64,000 nucleotides of DNA from Streptomyces griseoruber. Its GTDB lineage: Bacteria > Actinomycetota > Actinomycetes > Streptomycetales > Streptomycetaceae. The stretch covers positions 215,606 to 279,605 of the forward strand of contig NZ_KQ948769.1 in the NCBI RefSeq assembly GCF_001514205.1, given 5' to 3'. Position numbers and translations under genes: made by a program. The notes under the pieces are model-generated. The model did no database searches. It was not told where the DNA came from and saw only the letters and a list, made by a program, of their open reading frames with translations. Positions 26,829 through 34,985 of this stretch are shown here, piece after piece; position 1 is the first letter of the stretch; every line of letters starts with the position of its first letter.

Positions 26829-27737
26829 TCAGTGGGCCGACACCTGCGGCCACCACTCCCGCAGCACCCGCACCGTCTCCGCGATCGCCGGCCGCCGGGC
26901 CGCCCCCGCGCGCCACACCGCGTACAGCCGGCGTACGGGGATCGGGTCGAGCGGGACCTCCACCACCCCCGCCGGCAGCGGGCCCCGGCCGAGCCGGGGG
27001 ATCAGGGCGACGCCGAGGCCGGCGGCGACCAGGGCGACCAGGGTCGGGTTCTCCTCGGCGGTGTGGACGACGTCCGGCTCGTGGCCCGCCGCGCGCAGGG
27101 TGCGCACCAGCCAGTCGTGGCAGACCCTGCCGGGCGGCTGGCAGACCCACCGCTCGCCGCCCAGCTCCTCCCGCCGTACGCCCGTACGCCCGGCGAACGG
27201 GTGGTCCCCGGGGACCAGCAGGTCGCACAGGTCGTCCCCGATCACCGCCTGCTCCACGCCGGCCGGCGCCGGCAGCGGGGCGATGTCCCAGTCGTGCGCG
27301 ACGGCCAGGTCCACCGCGCCCTTGGCGACCAGGTCCACGGACAGATGCGGGTCGACCTCGGCGAGCCGGGCGTCCAGGGCGGGATGCGCGCGGGCCAGCT
27401 CGGCGAGGACGGGGGGCAGCAGCCCGCGGGCCGCCGACGGGAACGCGACGACGTCCAGCCGTCCGCTCGGCACCCCGCGCCGCTCCTCCAGCTCGGTCTC
27501 GGCGCGCTCCACGATCGCCAGCAGCTCCCTGGCCGTGGCGGCGAGCTGGAGCGCCTCGTCGGTGAGCCGGATGCCCCGCCCCTCCCGTTCGAGGAGGACG
27601 GTCCGGGTCTCCCGCTCCAGCTTGGCGATCTGCTGGGACACGGCCGAGGGGGTGTAGCCGAGCGCGGCGGCCGCGGCGCCCACGGTGCCGTGCACCGAGA
27701 CGGCGTGCAGGGCGCGGAGGCGCTGGAGGTCGAGCAC
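26829..27737 (-). CDS. LysR family transcriptional regulator
   Basis: 302 residues. LysR winged HTH in the first 60 (LDLQRLRALHAVSVHGTVGA, TPSAVSQQIAKLERE) and the two-lobed effector domain after it. GTG at 27737 gives the usual LysR length; an ATG at 27785 is possible and would add 16 residues. It diverges from the EamA exporter operon across 87 bp that contain a dyad, so it probably controls that operon. Confidence 0.9.
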   Translation of the reverse strand: MLDLQRLRALHAVSVHGTVGAAAAALGYTPSAVSQQIAKLERETRTVLLEREGRGIRLTDEALQLAATARELLAIVERAETELEERRGVPSGRLDVVAFPSAARGLLPPVLAELARAHPALDARLAEVDPHLSVDLVAKGAVDLAVAHDWDIAPLPAPAGVEQAVIGDDLCDLLVPGDHPFAGRTGVRREELGGERWVCQPPGRVCHDWLVRTLRAAGHEPDVVHTAEENPTLVALVAAGLGVALIPRLGRGPLPAGVVEVPLDPIPVRRLYAVWRAGAARRPAIAETVRVLREWWPQVSAH

Positions 27738-27770
27738 GAGAGGTCCAATCGGTAGCGTTGCTTCATCCGA

Positions 27771-27787
27771 CGATGCAGTAATCATCG
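27771..27787. promoter_or_regulatory. Dyad (candidate LysR box) between lysR and eamA
   Basis: CGATGCAGTAATCATCG: CGATG and CATCG arms around an AT-rich centre, the T-N11-A-like form of LysR sites, about 38 nt before the exporter start. Confidence 0.45.
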
Positions 27788-27824
27788 CTGGTGCTTCACG
27801 GTCCGGACGGGTGATCCTCGACGC

Positions 27825-28781
27825 ATGCGACCCGCCCACCTCTCCCTCGCCGTGCTCGTCGCCGCCGTCTGGGGCGTCAACTTCACCGTCGTCGAGATCG
27901 GCCTCGGCCACTTCCCGCCGCTGCTCTTCTCGGCCCTGCGCTTCCTGATGGCCGCCCTGCCCGCGGTGTTCCTCGTCGGCCGTCCCACGGTGGCGTGGAA
28001 GTGGATCGTGGCGGTGGGCCTGGTGCTGGGCGTGGCGAAGTTCGGCCTGCTGTTCGTCGGCATGGACGCGGGCATGCCGGCCGGCCTGTCCTCCCTGGTC
28101 CTCCAGATCCAGTCGGTGTTCACGGCGGCCGTCGCCTTCGCCGTCCTCGGCGAACGCCCCACCCGGCTGCGGCTGCTCGGCATGGCCGTGGCCCTCGCGG
28201 GCATCGGCGCGGCGGCGGTGGACGAGGGGGGCTCCGGCCCGCTCGGCGCGTTCGTGCTGGTCGTCGCGGCCGCCGCCTGCTGGGGCGTCTCCAACGTCCT
28301 CACCCGCAAGGCCTCCCCGCCCGACTCCCTGAACTTCATGGTCTGGGTGAGCACGGTCCCGGTCCTGCCCCTGCTGGCCCTCTCCCTCCTCACGGAGGGC
28401 CCCCGCCGGGACTACGACGCCCTGCGCGCCCTCGACTGGCAGGGCGCCGGCACGGTCCTCTACGTCGCCTGGGTCACCACGGTCTTCGGCTTCGGCGCCT
28501 GGGGCCGGCTCCTGCGCCACCATCCCGCCTCCACCGTCGCGCCGTTCTCCCTCCTGGTCCCCGTCTTCGGCATGTCGTCGGCGGCCCTGTTCCTCGGCGA
28601 GCCGGTGAGCGGCCTGCGCTGGTGCGCGGCGGCCCTCCTGGTGGGCGGCGTGGCCCTGACCTCACTGGCACCGGCCAGGACCTCCCCCGTACCCGCCCCG
28701 ACACCCGCCCCGACACCCGCCCCGACACCCGTCCATCTCGTGGACTTGCCCCCGTCGCAGGGGGTGCGCACGGGATCATGA
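27825..28781 (+). CDS. EamA (DMT superfamily) exporter
   Basis: 318 residues, ten predicted membrane spans formed by two EamA repeats (about 5-130 and 145-280). Such proteins export amino acids, metabolites or drugs. It is the first gene of a compact operon: the EPSP synthase starts 5 nt after its stop. The C-terminal tail has a PAPT repeat made by three copies of a 12-bp unit (about 28687-28730), a low-complexity extension after the last helix. The substrate is unknown; the next two genes suggest an EPSPS-related metabolite or inhibitor. Confidence 0.9.
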   Translation: MRPAHLSLAVLVAAVWGVNFTVVEIGLGHFPPLLFSALRFLMAALPAVFLVGRPTVAWKWIVAVGLVLGVAKFGLLFVGMDAGMPAGLSSLVLQIQSVFTAAVAFAVLGERPTRLRLLGMAVALAGIGAAAVDEGGSGPLGAFVLVVAAAACWGVSNVLTRKASPPDSLNFMVWVSTVPVLPLLALSLLTEGPRRDYDALRALDWQGAGTVLYVAWVTTVFGFGAWGRLLRHHPASTVAPFSLLVPVFGMSSAALFLGEPVSGLRWCAAALLVGGVALTSLAPARTSPVPAPTPAPTPAPTPVHLVDLPPSQGVRTGS

Positions 28782-28785
28782 GGGC

Positions 28786-30021
28786 ATGGCCCTCGTCCAC
28801 ATCCCCGGTTCCAAGTCCATCACCGCCCGTGCCCTGTTCCTCGCGGCCGCCGCCGACGGTGTCACCACCCTTCAGCGGCCCCTGCGTTCGGACGACACGG
28901 AGGGCTTCGCCGAAGGGCTGGCCCGGCTCGGCTACCGCGTCGGCCGCACCCCGGACAGCTGGCAGGTCGACGGCCGCCCCCAGGGCCCCGCCGTCCCCGA
29001 GGCCGACGTCTACTGCCGGGACGGCGCGACGACCGCCCGCTTCCTGCCCGCCCTCGCCGCCGCCGGCCACGGCACCTACCGCTTCGACGCCTCGCCCCAG
29101 ATGCGCCGCCGCCCGCTGCTCCCGCTCACCCGCGCCCTGCGCGACCTCGGCGTGGACCTGCGGCACGAGGAGGCGGAGGGCCACCACCCGCTCACCGTCA
29201 CCGCGCACGGCGTCGAGGGCGGCGAGGTGGTGCTGGACGCCGGCCAGTCCTCCCAGTACCTGACCGCCCTCCTGCTGCTCGGCCCGCTCACCCGCACCGG
29301 GCTGCGCATCACCGTCACCGACCTGGTCTCCGTGCCGTACGTGGAGATCACCCTCGCGATGATGCGGTCCTTCGGCGTGGAGGTCGGCCGCGAGGGCAGC
29401 ACGTACGTCGTCCCGCCGGGCGGCTACCGCGCCACCACGTACGCGATCGAACCCGACGCCTCCACCTCCAGTTACTTCTTCGCCGCGGCCGCGCTCACCG
29501 GCGGCGAGGTCACCGTGGCCGGCCTCGGCGAGGGCGCGCTCCAGGGCGACCTGGGCTTCGTGGAGGTGCTGCGCCGGATGGGCGCGCAGGTGGAGATCGG
29601 CGCGGACCGCACGACGGTGCGCGGCACCGGCCAACTCCACGGCATCACCGTCACCATGCGGGACATCTCCGACACCATGCCGACCCTCGCCGCGATCGCC
29701 CCCTTCGCCTCGGGACCGGTGCGCATCGAGGACGTCGCCAACACCCGCGTCAAGGAGTGCGACCGCCTCGACGCCTGCGCGGAGAACCTGCGCCGGCTGG
29801 GCGTGGACGTGGCGACCGGCGAGGACTGGATCGAGATCCGGCCGGGGGTGCCGAGCGGCGCGGAGATCAAGACGTACGGCGACCACCGCATCGTCATGTC
29901 CTTCGCGGTGACCGGACTGCGCACCCCCGGAATCTCGTTCGACGACCCGGGCTGCGTCCGCAAGACTTTCCCGGGTTTCCACGAGGCGTTCGCGCGGTTG
30001 AAGGGGGAGATCGTCGGGTGA
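28786..30021 (+). CDS. aroA: Divergent EPSP synthase (3-phosphoshikimate 1-carboxyvinyltransferase)
   Basis: 411 residues. Core catalytic residues are kept: Lys10, Ser11 and Arg15 in [10 protein letters not shown], Asp296 in SDTMPT, Glu324 in VKECDR, Arg in YGDHR, Lys393 in VRKTFP. It joins phosphoenolpyruvate to shikimate-3-phosphate. The PEP-site loop is changed: E. coli GNAGTAMR is RDGATTAR here (78-85), putting Ala81 at the position of Gly96, a change known to weaken glyphosate binding. The N-terminal leader of about 20 residues seen in Streptomyces housekeeping AroA is missing. It is likely a second, specialised copy, coupled by GTGA overlap to a GNAT gene. Confidence 0.88.
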   Translation: MALVHIPGSKSITARALFLAAAADGVTTLQRPLRSDDTEGFAEGLARLGYRVGRTPDSWQVDGRPQGPAVPEADVYCRDGATTARFLPALAAAGHGTYRFDASPQMRRRPLLPLTRALRDLGVDLRHEEAEGHHPLTVTAHGVEGGEVVLDAGQSSQYLTALLLLGPLTRTGLRITVTDLVSVPYVEITLAMMRSFGVEVGREGSTYVVPPGGYRATTYAIEPDASTSSYFFAAAALTGGEVTVAGLGEGALQGDLGFVEVLRRMGAQVEIGADRTTVRGTGQLHGITVTMRDISDTMPTLAAIAPFASGPVRIEDVANTRVKECDRLDACAENLRRLGVDVATGEDWIEIRPGVPSGAEIKTYGDHRIVMSFAVTGLRTPGISFDDPGCVRKTFPGFHEAFARLKGEIVG

Positions 30022-30656
30022 GTTACGTTCTGCGGGGGCCGGTGCTCCAGGGCACGCTGGTGCGGCTGGAGCCGCTGGAGCAGAGGCACGCGGCGGAGCT
30101 GGCGGTGGCGGCGGAGGAGAACCGGGGGTCGTACGCGTTCACCTGGGTGCCGAGGGCCCATGAGGTCGACGCGTACATCGACGCCCAGCTCGCCCGCGCC
30201 GCCACGGGCAGTCTCGCGCCCTACGCGCAGGTGTCCCTCGCCGACGGGCGGGTGGTCGGCGCCACCGCGTACTGGGAGCCGCGCTGCTGGCGCGCGGAGG
30301 ACCGGATGGACGCCGTGGAGGTCGGCTTCACCTGGCTCGCGGCCTCCGCGCAGGGCACCGGGGTGAACGCGGAGGCCAAACTGCTCCTGTTCCGTCACGC
30401 CTTCGAGGAGTGGGGCGTCTCCCGCGTCGACCTCAAGACCGACGCCCGCAACGACCGCTCCCGCGCCGCCATCGAGAGCGTGGGCGCCCGTTTCGAGGGA
30501 GTCCTGCGCAACTGGTCCCGCTCCTGGGCCCCCGGGGAGGACGGTCGACTCCGCGACTCCGCGATCTTCGCGATCACGGCGGAGGAATGGCCCGAGCGGC
30601 GGGAGGCACTACAGCGACGGGTGGCGGGCTTCCGGACGGCGACCGCCGCCCGGTGA
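30018..30656 (+). CDS. GNAT (RimJ/RimL-like) N-acetyltransferase
   Basis: 212 residues. GTG at 30018 overlaps the EPSPS stop by 4 bp. Starts [24 protein letters not shown], typical of the RimJ/RimL branch; the acetyl-CoA loop region is [17 protein letters not shown] and the end shows [20 protein letters not shown]. It could acetylate an amine on a small molecule or a protein N-terminus. As third gene of an exporter-EPSPS-acetyltransferase operon a detoxifying role is possible but unproven. Confidence 0.88.
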   Translation: MSYVLRGPVLQGTLVRLEPLEQRHAAELAVAAEENRGSYAFTWVPRAHEVDAYIDAQLARAATGSLAPYAQVSLADGRVVGATAYWEPRCWRAEDRMDAVEVGFTWLAASAQGTGVNAEAKLLLFRHAFEEWGVSRVDLKTDARNDRSRAAIESVGARFEGVLRNWSRSWAPGEDGRLRDSAIFAITAEEWPERREALQRRVAGFRTATAAR

Positions 30657-30668
30657 CGGTGCCCCGGA

Positions 30669-31604
30669 TCAGCTGAGGGCGGCCGCAGCAGCCCGCAGCT
30701 CCTCCCGTACGGCACCCAGCACGGGATCCCGCTCCGCCCCCGCCCGTACGGCGACGAAGACGTTCCGCGACGGGGGCTCGCCCTCGGCGGGGCGCAGGGC
30801 GAGCGCGCGCCGGACATGGACGGAGTGCACCAGCCGGGGCACGAGCGCCACCCCCGCGCCCGCCTCCACCAGGGCGGTCACGGCGGCCCAGTCGTCGACG
30901 GCGTGCCGGACGTCGGGGGTGAAACCGGCCGCCGCGCAGACGGAACGGGTGACCGCGCCGCAGCAGCTCGCCGCGTCGCCGACGATCCACGCCTCCCTGG
31001 CCAGCTCCCGCAGCGGCACCTCGGCGCGCTCCGCGAGGGGATGGCCGGGCGGGAGGGCCACGTCGAGGATGTCGGTGAGGAGGTCCTCACGGCTGTAGCG
31101 GGGGTCGGTGTGCGGAGGCACGGCGGCGAAGTCGACCGCCACGGCGACATCGAACTGCCCGGCGTCGAGCGCGGTGAACAGATCCGGCGGCTGGGCCTCG
31201 ACGACATCCACCCGCAGGTGCGGCAGCCGCTCGCGCAGGCCGCGCAGTGCCGTGGGCAGCAGCCCCAGGACGGCGCTGGAGAAGCAGCCGACGGTCACCG
31301 TGCCCCGGCCGCCCTCGGAGTACGCCGCGAGATCGGCACGGGCCCGCTCGAGCTGGGCGGCGATGACGTCGGCGTGGGCGAGGAGGACCCGGGCCTGGCC
31401 GGTGAGCCGTACGCCCCTGCCGTCGCGTTCGGTGAGGGGGGCGCCCAGGTCGCGGGCGAGGGTGGCGAGTTGCTGGGAGATCGCCGAGGGGGTGAGGTGC
31501 AGGGCCTGGGCGGTCCGCGCGAGGCTGCCGCGGCGCTGGAGTTCGCGCAGGACGGTGAGGCGGCGCAGATCGAAAGTGAAGGCGTTGCTTAACGGTTCCA
31601 CCAC
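30669..31604 (-). CDS. LysR family regulator with a TTA codon at position 5
   Basis: 311 residues. LysR HTH (LRRLTVLRELQRRGSLARTA, LTPSAISQQLATLARD) and effector domain. The only plausible starts are two adjacent GTGs at 31599-31604; both put Leu-TTA (31590-31592) inside the coding sequence. TTA is read only by the bldA tRNA in Streptomyces, so production of this regulator should depend on development. No ribosome site is visible, so the message may be leaderless. It converges with the GNAT gene (12 nt between stops) and diverges from a small hydrolase. Confidence 0.88.
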   Translation of the reverse strand: MVEPLSNAFTFDLRRLTVLRELQRRGSLARTAQALHLTPSAISQQLATLARDLGAPLTERDGRGVRLTGQARVLLAHADVIAAQLERARADLAAYSEGGRGTVTVGCFSSAVLGLLPTALRGLRERLPHLRVDVVEAQPPDLFTALDAGQFDVAVAVDFAAVPPHTDPRYSREDLLTDILDVALPPGHPLAERAEVPLRELAREAWIVGDAASCCGAVTRSVCAAAGFTPDVRHAVDDWAAVTALVEAGAGVALVPRLVHSVHVRRALALRPAEGEPPSRNVFVAVRAGAERDPVLGAVREELRAAAAALS

Positions 31605-31650
31605 AGAAGATTAACTGGACCTGCCTGATGCGGAAGGCGATGATCCCCGC

Positions 31651-32256
31651 ATGCCCACCACACCCTCACGCGCCTTCCTCATCCTCCACGGCTGGCAGAA
31701 CCACCGCCCCGAGGCCCACTGGCAGCACTGGCTGGCCGACCGCCTCACCGCCCTCGGCCACCGCGTCACCTACCCCCAGCTCCCCGACCCGGACACCCCG
31801 TCCCTGGAGACCTGGCTGACCGAACTGGAGGGCTTCCTGACCGACTTCGCCCCCACCGCTTCGGAACGGGTCGTGATCGCCCACAGTCTCTCCGCGGTCC
31901 TGTGGCTGCACGCCGCCGCCCGCGACCTCCCCGGCGTCACCGGCCCCGACCGCGTCCTCCTGGTGGCCCCGCCCTCCGCCTCAGTGATCCGAAGCCACCC
32001 GGAGATCGCGGAATTCACGCCCCCACCCCTGCCCGGCCTCCGCCTCCCCGCCCCCACCCACCTGGTGGCCGGCGACGACGACCCGTACCTCCCCGAGGGC
32101 GCCCAGCAGGCCTACGGCACCCCCCTGGGCCTCACCGCCACCATCCTCCCCGGAGCGGCCCACCTGGACCTGGACGCGGGGTACGGCCCCTGGCCGTCGG
32201 TACTGGAGTGGTGCCTGAACCCGAGGACAGAACTGAGGACACGCCCGCAGCACTGA
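31651..32256 (+). CDS. RBBP9/YdeN family alpha/beta hydrolase
   Basis: 201 residues. Compact serine hydrolase with LILHGWQNHRPEAHWQHWL at the start, nucleophile Ser in IAHSLSAVLWL, Asp in GDDDPYLP and His in GAAHLDLDAGYGPWP, the RBBP9 pattern. Esterase or aminopeptidase activity is possible; physiological role unknown. It is divergent from the TTA-containing LysR gene with 46 bp between starts, so that regulator may control it. Confidence 0.85.
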   Translation: MPTTPSRAFLILHGWQNHRPEAHWQHWLADRLTALGHRVTYPQLPDPDTPSLETWLTELEGFLTDFAPTASERVVIAHSLSAVLWLHAAARDLPGVTGPDRVLLVAPPSASVIRSHPEIAEFTPPPLPGLRLPAPTHLVAGDDDPYLPEGAQQAYGTPLGLTATILPGAAHLDLDAGYGPWPSVLEWCLNPRTELRTRPQH

Positions 32257-32291
32257 TCATGCGCCGCGCCGCCGAGGACGCCTTCCAGCCG

Positions 32292-32355
32292 GCGGGGCCG
32301 GGCACCTTCCCCTGCGGGGCCGGGCGCCTTCCCCCCTGCGGGGCCGGGCGCCTTT
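32292..32355. repeat. Three tandem copies of a 22-24 bp GC-rich unit
   Basis: Units starting GCGGGGCCGGGC at 32292, 32314 and 32338, each running into CCTTCCCC or CCTTT. Non-coding, between convergent genes. Confidence 0.75.
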
Positions 32356-32375
32356 GTGGCCCGGGTCGGCTCAAT

Positions 32376-32447
32376 CAGCCCGTCCGGCGTTTGAGGACGA
32401 GGCCCCTCAAGGGCCCGAAGCGGGGGCCCGGGGGCGGCAGCCCCCGG
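32376..32447. repeat. Dispersed Streptomyces element with terminator-like hairpin
   Basis: Contains CCCGTCCGGCGTTTGAGG and ends in a perfect hairpin CCGGGGGC-GGCA-GCCCCCGG (32428-32447). From memory, CAGCCCGTCCGGCGTTTGAG followed by this hairpin recurs in many Streptomyces intergenic regions. Here it separates the convergent RBBP9-like and LacI genes and may terminate both. Confidence 0.65.
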
Positions 32448-32493
32448 AAACTCGGTCACCGAAACACCCCGCACGCATCCAACAGGGGGTGCC

Positions 32494-33540
32494 CTACCCC
32501 CGCGGAACCCCGGAGGACCCCCGCACCATCAACTCCCCCCGCACCGTGGCGATCCCTCCCGGCGGCGGCTCCTCCCGCCCCATCGCGATCCGCCCGGCCC
32601 GGGCCCCCGCCTCCGCCAGCGGCAGCCGCACCGTCGTCAGAGAAGGCACCGCGTCGATGCTGAACGGCAGGTCGTCGAACCCGGCCACCGACACGTCCTC
32701 CGGGATCCGCAGCCCGGAGTCCCGCAGGGCCGCGCACGCCCCGAGCGCGACGGAGTCGTTCGCCGCGACCACCGCGGTCAGGCTCGGGTCCCGCCGCAGC
32801 AGCTCCAGCGTGGCCTCGTACCCCGCCCGCCGGTCGTACCGCCCGTGCACGGTCCACCGGGGATCCTCCTCGATCCCCGCCGCCGCCAGCGCCGCCCGGT
32901 GCCCCTCCAGCCGGTGCCGGGTCGTCGTCCGCTCCTCGGGACCGGCGATGTACCCCAGCCGCCGGTGCCCGAGCCCGATCAGGTGCTCGGTCAGCTCCCG
33001 CCCGCCGCCGCGGTTGTCGAAGGTGAGCGCGATCGCCGAGGTGTCCGGCGCCGGCGGCCGCCCGCACAGCACGATCCGCGTCCCCGCCTCGCCCAGCCTG
33101 CGCAGCTTCGCCGCCACCGCCGCCGCGTGCGGCTCGTTCTCCATGGCCCCGCCGGTCAGCACCACGGCGGCGGCCCGCTGCCGCTGCAACAGGGTCAGAT
33201 AGGTCAGCTCGCGCTCCGGCGAGCCCCCGGTGTTGCAGACCACCGCCAGCCGCTCGCCCCCGGCGCGCCCGCCGGGTCCCCCGATCTCCCCCTGAATGGC
33301 ACTGGCCATGATCCCGAAGAAGGGGTCGGCGATGTCGTTGACCAGGATCCCCACCAGGTCGGAGGTCGCCGCCGCGAGGGCGCTCGCGGGTCCGTTCAGC
33401 ACATAGTCCAGCTCGTCCACAGCCCGCAGCACCCGCTCACGGGTGGATGCGGCGACGGGATAGTTCCCGTTCAGCACGCGCGACACCGTCGCGGGCGAGA
33501 CCTGCGCGCGGGCCGCCACGTCCGCCAGGGTCACCGTCAT
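32494..33540 (-). CDS. LacI family transcriptional regulator
   Basis: 348 residues. HTH and hinge MTVTLADVAARAQVSPATVS...VLNGN, then a sugar-binding core (GILVNDIADPFFGIM, RLGYIAGPEERT, VAANDSVALG, VSVAGFDDLPFS). It diverges from a Gfo/Idh-DUF993-TIM barrel operon; a LacI-type palindrome at 33752-33765 just before that operon is its likely target. The effector is probably a sugar or polyol handled by those enzymes. Confidence 0.92.
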   Translation of the reverse strand: MTVTLADVAARAQVSPATVSRVLNGNYPVAASTRERVLRAVDELDYVLNGPASALAAATSDLVGILVNDIADPFFGIMASAIQGEIGGPGGRAGGERLAVVCNTGGSPERELTYLTLLQRQRAAAVVLTGGAMENEPHAAAVAAKLRRLGEAGTRIVLCGRPPAPDTSAIALTFDNRGGGRELTEHLIGLGHRRLGYIAGPEERTTTRHRLEGHRAALAAAGIEEDPRWTVHGRYDRRAGYEATLELLRRDPSLTAVVAANDSVALGACAALRDSGLRIPEDVSVAGFDDLPFSIDAVPSLTTVRLPLAEAGARAGRIAMGREEPPPGGIATVRGELMVRGSSGVPRG

Positions 33541-33570
33541 CTCGTCGTCCTCCGGTCACGCATCTCGTCG

Positions 33571-33608
33571 TACGTCCCCATACGTCCACGTACTCATACG
33601 TCCACGTA
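33571..33608. repeat. Direct repeats TACGTCCACGTA upstream of lacI
   Basis: TACGTCCACGTA occurs at 33581-33592 and 33597-33608 (16 bp apart) with a variant TACGTCCCCATA at 33571-33582. The unit is itself near-palindromic. Located 30-70 bp before the lacI start, it may be an autoregulatory or other factor site. No other element was found in the rest of the 33541-33833 gap except the operator at 33752. Confidence 0.55.
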
Positions 33609-33751
33609 AGACAGGCCGGCCGCGGTCGCGGTTCCGGGCGTGTCCGAGCAGACCCTAAGGCCACAACCCCCTGCTGTTCGCCCCCTCGAACAACTCGGGA
33701 TGGACACGGTCTTGTCCGGACCACTGGTCAGAGGCTAGCTTCTCCTTGGAT

Positions 33752-33765
33752 AGAAAGCGCTTGCT
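33752..33765. promoter_or_regulatory. LacI-type operator upstream of the Gfo/Idh operon
   Basis: AGAAAGCGCTTGCT with perfect core AAGCGCTT and central CG, the consensus shape for LacI family sites, about 70 nt before the first gene. Confidence 0.65.
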
Positions 33766-33833
33766 GTAACGCTGATCAGGAAGAGGCGTACGCGGCGCAC
33801 ACCACCGCGTACTACGCCTACGAAGGGACCGAC

Positions 33834-34985
33834 GTGACACGCAAGACGGTGCGTATCGCCATGAATGGCGTGACCGGACGTATGGGCTACCGCCAGCACC
33901 TCGTCCGCTCCATCCTCGCCCTGCGCGAACAGGGCGGCCTCGACCTCGGCGACGGCACCGTGCTGTGGCCGGAGCCGATCCTCGTCGGCCGCCGCGAGCA
34001 CGCCCTGAAGGCGCTCGCCGAGCAGCACGGCCTGGAGCACTGGGCCACGGACGTGGACGAGGTCCTCGCCGACCCGACCGTGGACATCTACTTCGACGCC
34101 CAGGTGACCTCCGCCCGCGAGGAGGCGATCAGGAAGGCGATCGCCGCGGGCAAGCACATCTACACCGAGAAGCCGACGGCCACCGGCCTCGACGGCGCCC
34201 TGGAGCTGGCCCGCCTGGCGAACGCGGCCGGCGTCAAGCACGGCGTCGTCCAGGACAAGCTGTTCCTGCCCGGCCTGCTCAAGCTGAAGCGCCTGATCGA
34301 CGGCGGCTTCTTCGGCCGGATCCTCTCCATCCGCGGCGAGTTCGGCTACTGGGTCTTCGAGGGCGACTGGCAGACCGCCCAGCGCCCCTCCTGGAACTAC
34401 CGCGCCGAGGACGGCGGCGGCATCGTCGTCGACATGTTCCCGCACTGGGAGTACGTCCTGCACGAGCTGTTCGGCCGGGTGAAGTCCGTCCAGGCCCTCA
34501 CCGCCACCCACATCCCGCAGCGCTGGGACGAGAGCGACAAGCCCTACGACGCCACGGCCGACGACGCCGCGTACGGCATCTTCGAGCTCGAGGGCGGCGC
34601 CATCGCCCAGATCAACTCCTCCTGGGCGGTCCGCGTCAACCGCGACGAACTCGTCGAGTTCCAGGTCGACGGCACCGAGGGCTCCGCCGTCGCGGGCCTG
34701 CGCAACTGCCGCGTCCAGCACCGCTCGCTCACCCCCAAGCCGGTCTGGAACCCCGACATCCCGGCCACCTACGCCTTCCGCGACCAGTGGCAGGAGGTCC
34801 CGGACAACGGCGACTTCGACAACGGCTTCAAGGCCCAGTGGGAGCTGTTCCTCAGGCACGTCTACACCGACGCCGCCTACCACTGGGACCTGCTCGCCGG
34901 CGCCCGCGGCGTCCAGCTCGCCGAGCTGGGCCTGAAGTCCTCGGCCGAGGGCCGCCGCCTCGACGTCCCGGAGATCGCGCTGTGA
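33834..34985 (+). CDS. Gfo/Idh/MocA family oxidoreductase
   Basis: 383 residues. NAD(P)-binding N-terminal domain (RIAMNGVTGRMGYRQHLVRS), the EKP motif in HIYTEKPTATGLDGALEL that holds the catalytic Lys, and the C-terminal alpha/beta domain with DMFPHWEYVLHELFG. It should oxidise or reduce a sugar or polyol hydroxyl. GTG at 33834 has GAAGGGA 6 nt upstream. First of three genes joined by GTGA overlaps. Confidence 0.88.
   Translation: MTRKTVRIAMNGVTGRMGYRQHLVRSILALREQGGLDLGDGTVLWPEPILVGRREHALKALAEQHGLEHWATDVDEVLADPTVDIYFDAQVTSAREEAIRKAIAAGKHIYTEKPTATGLDGALELARLANAAGVKHGVVQDKLFLPGLLKLKRLIDGGFFGRILSIRGEFGYWVFEGDWQTAQRPSWNYRAEDGGGIVVDMFPHWEYVLHELFGRVKSVQALTATHIPQRWDESDKPYDATADDAAYGIFELEGGAIAQINSSWAVRVNRDELVEFQVDGTEGSAVAGLRNCRVQHRSLTPKPVWNPDIPATYAFRDQWQEVPDNGDFDNGFKAQWELFLRHVYTDAAYHWDLLAGARGVQLAELGLKSSAEGRRLDVPEIAL

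Noticed and set aside
28687-28730. CRISPR-like short repeats (CGACACCCGCCC units)
   Set aside because: The 12-bp units are adjacent without spacers and code for a Pro/Ala/Thr tail of the exporter.
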